Source: NAT127 sp041655035 (GTDB taxonomy: Bacteria > Pseudomonadota > Gammaproteobacteria > Pseudomonadales > Porticoccaceae). From it: a DNA stretch of 12,977 nt. Position numbers and translations under genes: made by a program. How positions within the stretch are numbered: position 1 is the stretch's first letter; every line of letters starts with the position of its first letter. The stretch covers positions 1 to 12,977 of the forward strand of contig JBAZCN010000092.1 of NCBI GenBank assembly GCA_041655035.1, in the 5' to 3' direction. Under the pieces are notes generated by a model. That model did no database searches and was not told the DNA's origin. It saw only the letters and a list, made by a program, of their open reading frames with translations. Shown in pieces: positions 1-7,082 of the stretch.

Positions 1-918
1 GCCGGCGGCTTGCTCGAAACATCATAGGTCACCCGCGACACGCCGCTGATCTCGTTGATGATGCGATTGGACACTTTCTCCAACAGCTCATAGGGCAGAT
101 GCGCCCAGCGGGCGGTCATGAAGTCGATGGTCTCCACCGCCCGCAGGGCAACCACGTATTCATAGCGCCGCGCATCGCCCACTACGCCCACCGATTTCAC
201 CGGCAGGAAAACGGTAAATGCCTGACTGGTCTTGTGATACCAATCCGCCCTGTGGAGTTCGTCAATAAAGATGGCGTCGGCTTCCCGGAGAATATCCGCA
301 TATTCCTTTCTGACTTCACCGAGGATGCGCACCCCAAGGCCAGGGCCGGGGAAGGGATGGCGGTAGACCATATCGTAGGGCAGGCCAAGTTCCAGGCCAA
401 TCTTGCGCACCTCGTCCTTGAACAGCTCCCGCAGGGGCTCGACGAGGCCCATTTTCATATCGTCCGGCAGCCCCCCCCACATTGTGGTGGGATTTGATGA
501 CATGGGCCTTGCCGGTCTTGGAGGCGGCGGATTCGATCACGTCGGGGTAGATGGTGCCCTGGGCCAGCCAGTTGACGTCCTTCAGTTTGGTGGCCTCGGC
601 ATCGAACACCTCGATGAAGGTGTTGCCGATGATCTTGCGCTTGGCCTCCGGATCGCTGACACCCTCGAGCTTGCCGAGGAACAGGGCCTCGGCATCGGCG
701 CGGATGACCTTGACGCCCATGTTCCTGGCGAACATGTCCATCACCTGGTCCCCCTCTCCCTTGCGCAACAGGCCGTTGTCGACGAACACGCAGGTGAGCT
801 GGTCGCCGATGGCGCGGTGCAACAGGGCCGCCACCACCGAGGAGTCGACGCCGCCGGAGAGGCCGAGCAGCACCTTGTCGCCGCCCACCTGCTCCCGCAC
901 CCGGGCGATGGCGTCGGC
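1..918 (-). pseudogene. guaA: GMP synthase (glutamine-hydrolysing), C-terminal half only, frameshifted
   Basis: GuaA converts XMP to GMP with ATP and glutamine in the cytoplasm. Reading right to left, the homology starts at about 918 with ADAIARVREQVG. It continues through the ATP-pyrophosphatase P-loop SGGVDSS, TCVFVDNGLLR, KRKIIG, AQGTIYPDVIES and KSHHNVGG. After the C8 run at 471-478 the frame shifts by one. Ignoring one C restores LPDDMKMGLVEPLRELF, HPFPGPGLGVR, the dimerisation domain and the near-terminal SSKPPA at the window edge; only about five residues lie outside. The whole N-terminal class I glutamine amidotransferase domain (about 200 residues) is absent. The frame instead stays open into about 45 unrelated codons up to an ATG at 1056. 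As written the gene cannot make glutamine-dependent GMP synthase. The family assignment is very sure. Whether the breaks are biological or sequence/assembly errors is not. Confidence 0.93.
471..478. other. C8 homopolymer frameshift site in guaA
   Basis: Eight C on the plus strand (eight G in the coding sense) stand where seven keep the guaA frame: V-G-G-L-P-D-D-M. The extra base turns it into V-G-G-A and a nonsense frame. Everything downstream to position 1 reads as clean GuaA in the shifted frame, so this is the only indel in the visible part. Confidence 0.9.
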
Positions 919-1086
919 CGGGGCCAACAGCAATCGCCTGAGCCCCAACGGCTTTGCCGACGGCCCGTCGGGCAACGCTGCCGTAAACGGGTTTCCGGTA
1001 ACGGTTCGCCCGGCAATCAGTGCCTGAACATAATGTGAAATAAAATCAAGTAACACTCTTATCCTAATGTTTTATAAGGAATAATA
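919..1086. other. Unassigned segment between the guaA break and the phosphotransferase gene
   Basis: No gene is recognised here. The left half, to about 1026, is GC-rich and contains a near-perfect palindrome at 957-971 (CCGACGG-C-CCGTCGG). The right half, 1027-1086, is strongly AT-rich and serves as leader of the next gene, with AAGGA at 1076-1080 as ribosome binding site. I found no convincing -35/-10 pair. No transposase end or tRNA is visible that would explain the loss of the guaA 5' half. Confidence 0.55.
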
Positions 1087-2470
1087 ATGTCATCAAGACA
1101 TCCGAAGCCCCTCGACCTGAATCCCCTCGACGCCCGGATCTACGACAACCTGCTGAACATGCTGGGCGGCGACATTGTCGGCTTCAGACGCCAGACCCGT
1201 TGGCGTCCCGCCTGGGACGTGGATATGCTGATCGATGGCGAGCCCCACCGCCTCAATGTCCGCGCCGAAAAAGGCAAGAAATACGCAAACCCGATGAACC
1301 TGCATCAGGAAGCCGGCATTCACGATATCCTGGAGAAGTACGATGTTCCGGCGCCCCATGTGTACGGCATGATGGACGACCCCACCGCCATCGTAATGGA
1401 ACTGATACCGGGTCAGATCAATCTGGAAACCGCCCGGGACGATGCCGCCCGTGAGTCCATACGCGCCCAGTATGTGGAAGTGCTGGCCAACCTCCACGAC
1501 ATTCCCGCCGATGAGTTCGCGTCCCTTGGTTTGACAGTACCGTCGACACCACGGGACATCGCCCTCAACCTGTATCGCGACTGCGAGGCAATCTATCGCA
1601 AGCGCATGGCGGGCCGGCCCTTTGCGCTGATGGATTTCATCTGGCACTGGGTACAAAGCAATGTACCGGAGCATCGGAATCGCGCGGCATTTATCACCGC
1701 CGATTCAGGGCAGTTTCTGTTCCAGGGCGACAAACTGACCGGCCTGATTGATTTCGAAGTGGGCTATGTGGGCGACCCCATCGCCGAGTTCGCCGGCATG
1801 CGACTGCGGGACAGTACAGAACCGTTGGGGGACATCAACACACTGATGGATCACTACGAGCAGCTCACCGGCGATCGGATGGACAAGAACAGCGTCGAAT
1901 ACCACACCGCCGGGTTCTGCGCCGTCAACGGCTTTCTGCTCTGGCCCCTGGCCTTCGACCCGGATATCGCCGATGATTTCGTCGCCTACCTGAGCTTCAG
2001 TGTCGGTACCACCCGCTGGGCCATCGAGGCCATCGCCGAGGTGGAAGGGGTGACCCTGGAGGATATCGAGCCCCCCGCCGCTGCCCCCCCTGGGCTACCC
2101 CGCCGCGCCGCGGCACCTGGTGAAGAATCTGGCTCAGCTGCCTATGGAGGGAGAATTCGCCGAGTACGACAAGTCAAAGGCGGTATCCCTGGCGCTGTAT
2201 CTGGAGCGCGCCAACCTCTATGGCCGCTCGGTGATCGAACAAAACCTTGCCGATGTCGTGCAACTGACCGGCAAACAATTCGATGACCCGGATGATGCTG
2301 AAAAGGCCATGGTCGACCTTATCGCCGGGGCCGGCCCGGAGCAGATGCCGGCCCTGACCCGCTACTTTCACCGCTGGCTTCAGCGCCAGGACTTTTTGCT
2401 TCGCGAATGCGGTGCATCCTCCTGGGGTACCGGCATCAAATTGCAGGCCATTCGCCATCGCGAGCGGTAA
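1087..2470 (+). pseudogene. APH-superfamily phosphotransferase, copy 1, frameshifted
   Basis: This is a phosphotransferase of the aminoglycoside/choline-kinase-like superfamily, which transfers a phosphate from ATP to a small hydroxylated substrate; the substrate is unknown. Without the indel it would be about 460 residues, close to the 458 of the neighbouring copy, to which it is alignable end to end and very similar. Landmarks are the HQEAGIHDIL helix, the hinge-like VMELIPGQ, the catalytic-loop region FITADSGQFLF with Asp206, the metal-binding DFE with Asp222, and GDPIAEFAG. At 2084-2090 seven C stand where six keep the frame. From there the reading frame moves by one and continues as RHLVKNL to RHRER with stop at 2468-2470. 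The unshifted frame instead ends at 2286 with a nonsense tail. The start is ATG 1087 with AAGGA six bases upstream. It may be a true pseudogene or a homopolymer sequencing error. Confidence 0.85.
2084..2090. other. C7 homopolymer frameshift site in phosphotransferase copy 1
   Basis: The paralogue reads EPPAARPLTYSAAPRHLV at this point. Copy 1 reads EPPAAAPPGLPRRAAA as written, but EPPAAAPLGYPAAPRHLV if one C of the run is dropped. The site lies in the linker between the kinase domain and the C-terminal helical region. Confidence 0.88.
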
Positions 2471-2540
2471 GCGGCCATCGCGACGATGCAAAAAATCTAT
2501 AAATAACTTTAATATTTATCTATAATTTAATGATTTAAAT
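2471..2540 (+). promoter_or_regulatory. AT-rich leader of phosphotransferase copy 2
   Basis: The stretch 2490-2540 is almost entirely A and T, in sharp contrast to the GC-rich genes on both sides. A perfect TATAAT sits at 2521-2526, but the hexamer 17 bases upstream (TATAAA) is a poor -35 and the start codon lies only 14 bases further on. No Shine-Dalgarno sequence precedes ATG 2541. It could be a promoter, an UP-like element or an unstructured leader that helps initiation without a Shine-Dalgarno sequence. Function is inferred from composition only. Confidence 0.35.
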
Positions 2541-3917
2541 ATGCCCGGTGATAACAGGTCAGACAATAGCGATGCCCTGGAGGCATCGATCCGACAAAGC
2601 CTTGTCGCCATGCTGGGCGGCGAAATACTCTCACTGCGTCGCCAGCCTCGATGGCGCCCGGCCTGGGATGTCGATATGCGTATCGATGGCAAGGACCGCG
2701 CGATTCATGTGCGCGCCGACAAGGGCAGGAAGTACTTCAACCCCATGAGCCTCCACCAGGAGGCGGGCGTTCACCGGGTTCTGGAAGCACACGGCATACC
2801 CGTTCCCCATGTCCACGGGATGATGGATGACCCGGTGGCAATCGTCATGGACCGTATTCCCGGTCAACCCAACCTGGCCACTGCCCGGGACGATGACGCC
2901 AGGGAGTCAATCCGCGGGCAGTTTATCGAGACCCTGGCCGCCCTGCACCGGATTCCCGTGTCGGCGTTTGCCCATCTGGGGATTCCCGTTCCGCAGACAA
3001 CGGAGGACATTGCCCTCAACTTCTATCGCCAGTGCGAGACCATATACCGGGAGCGTATGGCGTCACGCCCCTTCGCCCTGATGGAATTCCTCTGGCGCTG
3101 GGTGCGTGACAACATTCCCCGCCACCGTGACCGCCTGGCCTTTATCACCGCCGACTCGGGTCAGTTTCTGTTCGAGGGCGATCGCTTGACCGGTCTGCTG
3201 GATTTCGAAATCAGCTACCTGGGCGATCCCCTGGCGGAGTTCGCCGGCCTTCGGATTCGGGATATTGGTGAACCTTTGGGGGACATCAACTCACTAATCG
3301 ACCATTACGAAGCCCTGACCGGCGATTCTCTCGATAAAGCGAGCATCGAATACCACACCGCCGGCTTCTGCACCGGGGCCTGTTTCCTGCTCTGGCCCCT
3401 GGCCTTTGACCCCGATATCGCTGACGATTTTGTCGCCTATCTGAGCTTCAGTGTGTCCCAGTCCCGCTGGGCCGTGGAAGCGGTTGCGGAAGCCGAGGGC
3501 GTGGACCTGGTCCCGCTGGAGCCGCCAGCAGCCCGGCCCCTGACCTATTCCGCCGCTCCCCGCCACCTGGTTGCAAACCTCGACACTCTGCCCCTGGCCG
3601 GGGATGCCAGTGAGTACGCGCGGGGCAAGCTTCAGTCCCTGGCCCTGTTCCTGGAACGCAGCAACCGCTACGGCCGGGCCCTGATGAACGACAACCTGGC
3701 CGATATCTCTGCCCTTCTCGGACGCCCGGTCAATGACCCCGACAAGGCCGAGCATGCACTGATCGAATTTATCAATGAAAGGGGACATCAACACACCCGG
3801 GCGCTGACCGGCTATTTTCACCGCTGGTTGTTGCGGCAGGATTTTCTGCTCACCGGCAGCGGGCCATCTTCCTGGGGCACAGGCGTCAGCCTGCAAACCA
3901 TCCGGGACCGAGGTTAA
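2541..3917 (+). CDS. APH-superfamily phosphotransferase, copy 2, intact
   Basis: A 458-residue cytoplasmic protein of the aminoglycoside phosphotransferase-like kinase superfamily, intact counterpart of the upstream copy. The N-lobe spans roughly residues 20-105, with Glu74 in HQEAGVHRVL as the probable salt-bridge glutamate. The catalytic loop FITADSGQFLF (201-211) has Asp205, and the DFE metal site is 221-223, followed by GDPLAEFAGLR. A C-terminal extension of about 130 residues (from about 330) contains YFHRWLLRQDFLL and a conserved SSWGTG near the end. The usual HGD-x4-N loop is altered: Thr replaces His and the Asn is apparently replaced by Gln208 in a loop two residues shorter. Both copies share this, so it is a family trait. 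No Shine-Dalgarno precedes ATG 2541. The downstream SnoaL-like gene starts one base after the stop. The substrate is unknown; antibiotic resistance is not implied. Confidence 0.85.
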   Translation: MPGDNRSDNSDALEASIRQSLVAMLGGEILSLRRQPRWRPAWDVDMRIDGKDRAIHVRADKGRKYFNPMSLHQEAGVHRVLEAHGIPVPHVHGMMDDPVAIVMDRIPGQPNLATARDDDARESIRGQFIETLAALHRIPVSAFAHLGIPVPQTTEDIALNFYRQCETIYRERMASRPFALMEFLWRWVRDNIPRHRDRLAFITADSGQFLFEGDRLTGLLDFEISYLGDPLAEFAGLRIRDIGEPLGDINSLIDHYEALTGDSLDKASIEYHTAGFCTGACFLLWPLAFDPDIADDFVAYLSFSVSQSRWAVEAVAEAEGVDLVPLEPPAARPLTYSAAPRHLVANLDTLPLAGDASEYARGKLQSLALFLERSNRYGRALMNDNLADISALLGRPVNDPDKAEHALIEFINERGHQHTRALTGYFHRWLLRQDFLLTGSGPSSWGTGVSLQTIRDRG

Positions 3918-3918
3918 T

Positions 3919-4308
3919 GTGACCGTAACAACGGCTATCCGCCGTCAGCGCGCCCTGGCATTGCTGGAGGCCATCGCCGCCGGCGACATCGATCACATCC
4001 GCGCCCTGCTGGCGCCCGACTGCTGCTGGGATATTCCCGGGTTTGGCGTCTATGACCGGGAGACGTTTTTGGCCAGCCTGGCAAATACGATAACGCTCAC
4101 CGACCATCGGCGATTTCACAATGTCATTGTCACCGCCGAGGACAACCGGGTTGCCGTGGCGGCGGATGGCGAGTTCCGCTTCCGCGATGGTCGCGACTAC
4201 AACAACCGCTACCACTACCTGTTTGAGTTCTCCGGAGATCGCATCATTCGCGGGGTCGAATATATGGACACCGCCCTGGCAAGTAATTTGTTTCGGGGAC
4301 AGCAATAA
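3919..4308 (+). CDS. SnoaL/NTF2-like domain protein
   Basis: A 129-residue small alpha+beta cone-fold protein. The helix-rich start (RRQRALALLEAIAAGDIDHIRALLAPDC) and the following W-D-I-P-G-F strand are typical of SnoaL-like/NTF2-like proteins. So are the central FHNVIV-AEDNRVAVAADGEF strands and the closing YLFEFSGDRIIRGVEYMD. Members act as cyclases, isomerases, dehydratases or binding proteins for hydrophobic small molecules. The start is GTG 3919 with GAGG at 3910-3913, one base after the upstream stop, which implies translational coupling to the phosphotransferase. The overlapping ATG at 3917 is out of frame. Co-location suggests it acts on, or binds, the same compound as the kinase; that is inference. 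Family assignment is good, the reaction unknown. Confidence 0.8.
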   Translation: MTVTTAIRRQRALALLEAIAAGDIDHIRALLAPDCCWDIPGFGVYDRETFLASLANTITLTDHRRFHNVIVTAEDNRVAVAADGEFRFRDGRDYNNRYHYLFEFSGDRIIRGVEYMDTALASNLFRGQQ

Positions 4309-4331
4309 CCCGGCGCATTTCCCATCCCGTA

Positions 4332-4360
4332 TTAACTGATCAGCCTATCAATAGTAGAAT
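4332..4360 (+). promoter_or_regulatory. Putative sigma70 promoter of the TonB-dependent receptor
   Basis: TTAACT at 4332-4337 and TAGAAT at 4355-4360 are separated by 17 bases, a fair match to -35/-10 boxes. It would start transcription near 4367, about 105 bases before the receptor gene, and lies downstream of the SnoaL stop. Support is by consensus only. Confidence 0.45.
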
Positions 4361-4366
4361 CCCCCC

Positions 4367-4392
4367 GCGCTTAAATCACAGGCGCTCAAATC
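4367..4392 (+). repeat. Imperfect 11-bp direct repeat, possible operator
   Basis: GCGCTTAAATC at 4367-4377 recurs as GCGCTCAAATC at 4382-4392, with one mismatch in 11 and a 15-base period. It lies at the predicted transcription start of the receptor gene, where a bound regulator could repress. No known regulator consensus was recognised. Confidence 0.4.
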
Positions 4393-4432
4393 CCGCATCC
4401 GGCCCTAACCAGAAGAGCGGGGGAATACGTTT

Positions 4433-4450
4433 CGACCGACTTGACGGTCG
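4433..4450 (+). promoter_or_regulatory. Hairpin in the receptor mRNA leader
   Basis: CGACCG (4433-4438) pairs with CGGTCG (4445-4450) across a six-base loop. It sits ten bases before the GAGGAG ribosome binding site at 4460-4465. It could be a half-site operator or an RNA structure that affects initiation; no T-tract follows, so it is not a terminator. Confidence 0.35.
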
Positions 4451-4473
4451 TCACATCTTGAGGAGAAGTACTA

Positions 4474-6858
4474 ATGGATAATTTCAAGAAAACGCTCATA
4501 ACCACATCCGTCACCAGCATATTGACTGCCGCCGCCCTCACAGGTGCAGGCCAGGCCACTGCTCAGACGGAAAACCCCGCCGGAGGTCACGTCGCCTCCA
4601 TCGAGGAAATTGTCGTCACCGCCCGGCGCCGCGAGGAAAGCCTTCAGTCGGTGCCCATTACCATCAGTGCCTTCAGTGAAGAAACCCTGAAGGAAAAATC
4701 CATCAACACCTCCCAGGATCTGCAATACGCCGTGCCCGGTGTATTCCTTTCCGGTTCCGGCTCCCGATCCAATACCCTGTATTCCATTCGCGGTCAGTCC
4801 CGCCCCACTGTGGGCCAGGGCTCCCCCGGCGTTATCACCTATTTCGCCGATGTGCCACTGCCGACCCTGGCCAGCTCGACACCCCAGTTTGATATTCAGT
4901 CGATCCAGGTATTGAAAGGTCCCCAGGGCACCCTGTTTGGCCGCAATACCACCGGCGGCGCTGTGCTCACCTACCCCAACAAACCCGGCTATGAATTCGG
5001 GGGCTACCTGGAAGCAGGGCTGGGCGACTACAGCTATAACGCCGTGGAAGGCGCGGTGAATATTCCCCTGATCGACAACGTCCTGGCCATGCGTGTCGCC
5101 GGCCAGATGCAACACCGGGACGGCTACACCCGCAACGTCGGTGCCGGCCCCGACCTGGACCAACTCGACTCCAAAAGCCTGCGCGTCTCGTTCCTGTACG
5201 AGCCCACGGATCGCATCACCAACCTGACCGTGCTTGACTATCACAAGAACGATGCCTCCATGTCCGGCGCCCTGCTCGTCAAGGGCCAGAAATTCGCCAC
5301 GCCCCAGGCAACGTTCCGTTTTGATCTCATGGCCGAGCGCCAGCACCAGTGGGGTCCACGTAAAATCGAGTTAAACCGTCCCACCGGTTATGAAAACTTC
5401 GAACATTTCGGCTTTACCAACCGCACGGATATTGCCTTCGACACTTTTGAAGTGACCAATATCTTTGGCTACCGCATCGCCGACGTGTTTGTGCAATCCC
5501 AGATCGACGGCATGGGCGACCTGCTCGCAGAAGTGGCCCCGAATGTGATCATCCCCCTGCCCCTGAACGTACTGGAAGGCCAGCAGCGCAACGACATCAA
5601 TCAGCTGACCGAGGAATTCCACATCAAGGGCGATCTGTTCGACGGCCGACTGGATTGGCTGGTGGGCGCCTTCTTCCTGGACAGTGAACCCGATGGTGTC
5701 ATGGCCAGCGCCACCGGCTTCTTCGCCCCCACCACCCAGACCTACCAGTTCGTCGAGGAAGAGAGCAAGGCCCTGTTCGTCAACCTGTCCTACGACCTCA
5801 GCGACTTCACGGAAGGCCTGACCGCCAACCTGGGTGTGCGCAAAACCTGGGACGAGTCCTCGGTATGTTCCGGCACCGGCGAACAACCACAGCCGGGCGC
5901 CATCATGCCAACCACCGCCAAGATCACCAGCTGCAACCCGACGGTGCTCGGCAACTTCAGCGACCTGAGCTACAAATCGAACGCCACCACCTGGACCGTG
6001 GGGCTCGACTGGCAGGTCAACGACCAGCTGTTTACCTATATCACCTCCCGCAAGGGCTACCGGGCTGGCGGTATCAACGGGCCGCAATTTACTTCGCCCC
6101 TGGATGCCTACCAGACCTTCGTACCGGAAGAAACAGTGGATGTGGAAGTGGGTATTCGCACCGACTGGACACTGGCCGAAATGGACGGACGGCTGAATAT
6201 CGCCCTGTTCCACAGCGAGGCGTCGGACGTACAACTCGCCGGTTCCGGCTTTACCACCGTGCTGGCAGCGCCGAACTGTTCGGAGCCGGATAACACCTTC
6301 ATTGACGGCGACTGCAATCCCGACAACGACCCGGCCCAGGGCAACCTGACCGTCAACGTGGGGGATACGGAAATCGAGGGCGCCGAGATCGAGCTCACGG
6401 TACTGGCCACTGAGCGGCTGACCCTGAATGCCTCGGCCACTTTCCAGGACTACAAAACCACCAGCTACACCGTCCCTCCGCTGCTGGGCCCGTTCTTCCC
6501 GGCCAACGAGATCCCTGTCCTCTACACCCCGGAGAGCAGCTACACCGTGGCCGCCCGCTACAGCGTTCCAATGGATGACAGCCTGGGCGAGTTGGTACTC
6601 AATGCCAATTACTACTATTCCGACGAGATGGCGATGACCGGCTACGTAGCCGACTCCTACGACATCACCAACCTGCGTGCCGACTGGTACGATCTGCTCG
6701 GCTACGGCGTCGATGTCGGTTTCTTCGTACGCAACGTATTTGACGAGGAAGCCGTAGTGGCACCGGCGGTGTTGACCACCATCACCCCCTTCGGCACGGC
6801 AATCTACAACGAGCCGCGCATGTGGGGCATGGAGGTCCTGTACCGCTTCGGCAACTGA
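4474..6858 (+). CDS. TonB-dependent outer-membrane receptor
   Basis: A 794-residue outer-membrane receptor that imports a ligand with energy from TonB-ExbBD. A Sec signal peptide (KK at 5-6, hydrophobic core, AxA-type site ending at Ala30) is followed by a TonB box IEEIVVTA at 43-50. The plug domain has SVPITISAF, YSIRGQSRP and the diagnostic LKGPQGTLFGRNTTGG ending at Gly162. The rest is a C-terminal barrel of amphipathic strands, including GVRKTWDES, SRKGYRAGGINGP and FVRNVFDEEAVV, and ends LYRFGN. Length and order are normal and no break is seen. The start is ATG 4474 with GAGGAG eight bases upstream. Pattern and plug resemble receptors of gammaproteobacterial or sphingomonad catabolic loci rather than classical siderophore receptors, but the ligand cannot be read from the sequence. 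Its neighbours, two kinases and a SnoaL-like protein, suggest an organic substrate. Confidence 0.93.
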   Translation: MDNFKKTLITTSVTSILTAAALTGAGQATAQTENPAGGHVASIEEIVVTARRREESLQSVPITISAFSEETLKEKSINTSQDLQYAVPGVFLSGSGSRSNTLYSIRGQSRPTVGQGSPGVITYFADVPLPTLASSTPQFDIQSIQVLKGPQGTLFGRNTTGGAVLTYPNKPGYEFGGYLEAGLGDYSYNAVEGAVNIPLIDNVLAMRVAGQMQHRDGYTRNVGAGPDLDQLDSKSLRVSFLYEPTDRITNLTVLDYHKNDASMSGALLVKGQKFATPQATFRFDLMAERQHQWGPRKIELNRPTGYENFEHFGFTNRTDIAFDTFEVTNIFGYRIADVFVQSQIDGMGDLLAEVAPNVIIPLPLNVLEGQQRNDINQLTEEFHIKGDLFDGRLDWLVGAFFLDSEPDGVMASATGFFAPTTQTYQFVEEESKALFVNLSYDLSDFTEGLTANLGVRKTWDESSVCSGTGEQPQPGAIMPTTAKITSCNPTVLGNFSDLSYKSNATTWTVGLDWQVNDQLFTYITSRKGYRAGGINGPQFTSPLDAYQTFVPEETVDVEVGIRTDWTLAEMDGRLNIALFHSEASDVQLAGSGFTTVLAAPNCSEPDNTFIDGDCNPDNDPAQGNLTVNVGDTEIEGAEIELTVLATERLTLNASATFQDYKTTSYTVPPLLGPFFPANEIPVLYTPESSYTVAARYSVPMDDSLGELVLNANYYYSDEMAMTGYVADSYDITNLRADWYDLLGYGVDVGFFVRNVFDEEAVVAPAVLTTITPFGTAIYNEPRMWGMEVLYRFGN

Positions 6859-6880
6859 CCGATAACGGTACGACGCACTG

Positions 6881-6906
6881 AAAGGGCCGCTTGCGGCCCT
6901 TTTTTA
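6881..6906 (+). terminator. Intrinsic terminator after the receptor gene
   Basis: AAAGGGCCGC (6881-6890) and GCGGCCCTTT (6893-6902) form a perfect inverted repeat around TT, effectively a 9-bp stem with a four-base loop, followed by a T-rich tract. It lies 22 bases after the receptor stop and marks the end of the left locus. Confidence 0.9.
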
Positions 6907-7082
6907 TTTCACCATGACTCCAGCACCGAACTTCGCTGGACTACGCCACAGCTCGTTGTGGCAGGTTTATCAATAACTTACGTGAGTTCATCCTATGCCG
7001 GTGCTTTCCGAAACTTGACCCGGCTTCCGACCGCTTGGCTCCTGACAGGCTCCTGGAATCGGGTCTTTCCAAGGAGTCAGCT
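6907..7082. other. Junction region between chromosomal locus and integrase gene
   Basis: No gene is supported here. A 6-bp stem GCCACA/TGTGGC with a six-base loop lies at 6945-6962. The octamer GGCTCCTG is directly repeated at 7037-7044 and 7048-7055, just upstream of the integrase. Short repeats next to an integrase gene can be arm-type or attachment sites, but no tRNA end is seen and the partner site would lie outside the window. AAGGAG at 7071-7076 is the integrase ribosome binding site. Confidence 0.4.

Noticed and set aside
403..1038. 211-codon plus-strand open frame across guaA
   Set aside because: It is a shadow of the minus-strand guaA coding sequence, with repetitive low-complexity content and no recognisable domain.
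2490..2540. TATAAT at 2521 as a firm promoter
   Set aside because: There is no acceptable -35 hexamer at the right distance and the stretch is so AT-rich that a TATAAT match is expected by chance; kept only as a low-confidence leader.
1087..3917. Aminoglycoside resistance genes
   Set aside because: The proteins belong to the broad APH superfamily but are much longer than resistance enzymes, have an altered catalytic loop and lie beside a SnoaL-like gene and a TonB receptor.
4471..6234. Two long minus-strand open frames opposite the receptor gene
   Set aside because: They are Gly/Val-rich mirrors of the receptor frame, with no start signals and no domains.
7035..7082. Upstream in-frame ATG as integrase start
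   Set aside because: It has no ribosome binding site, whereas the ATG at 7083 has AAGGAG at six bases and the usual family N-terminus.
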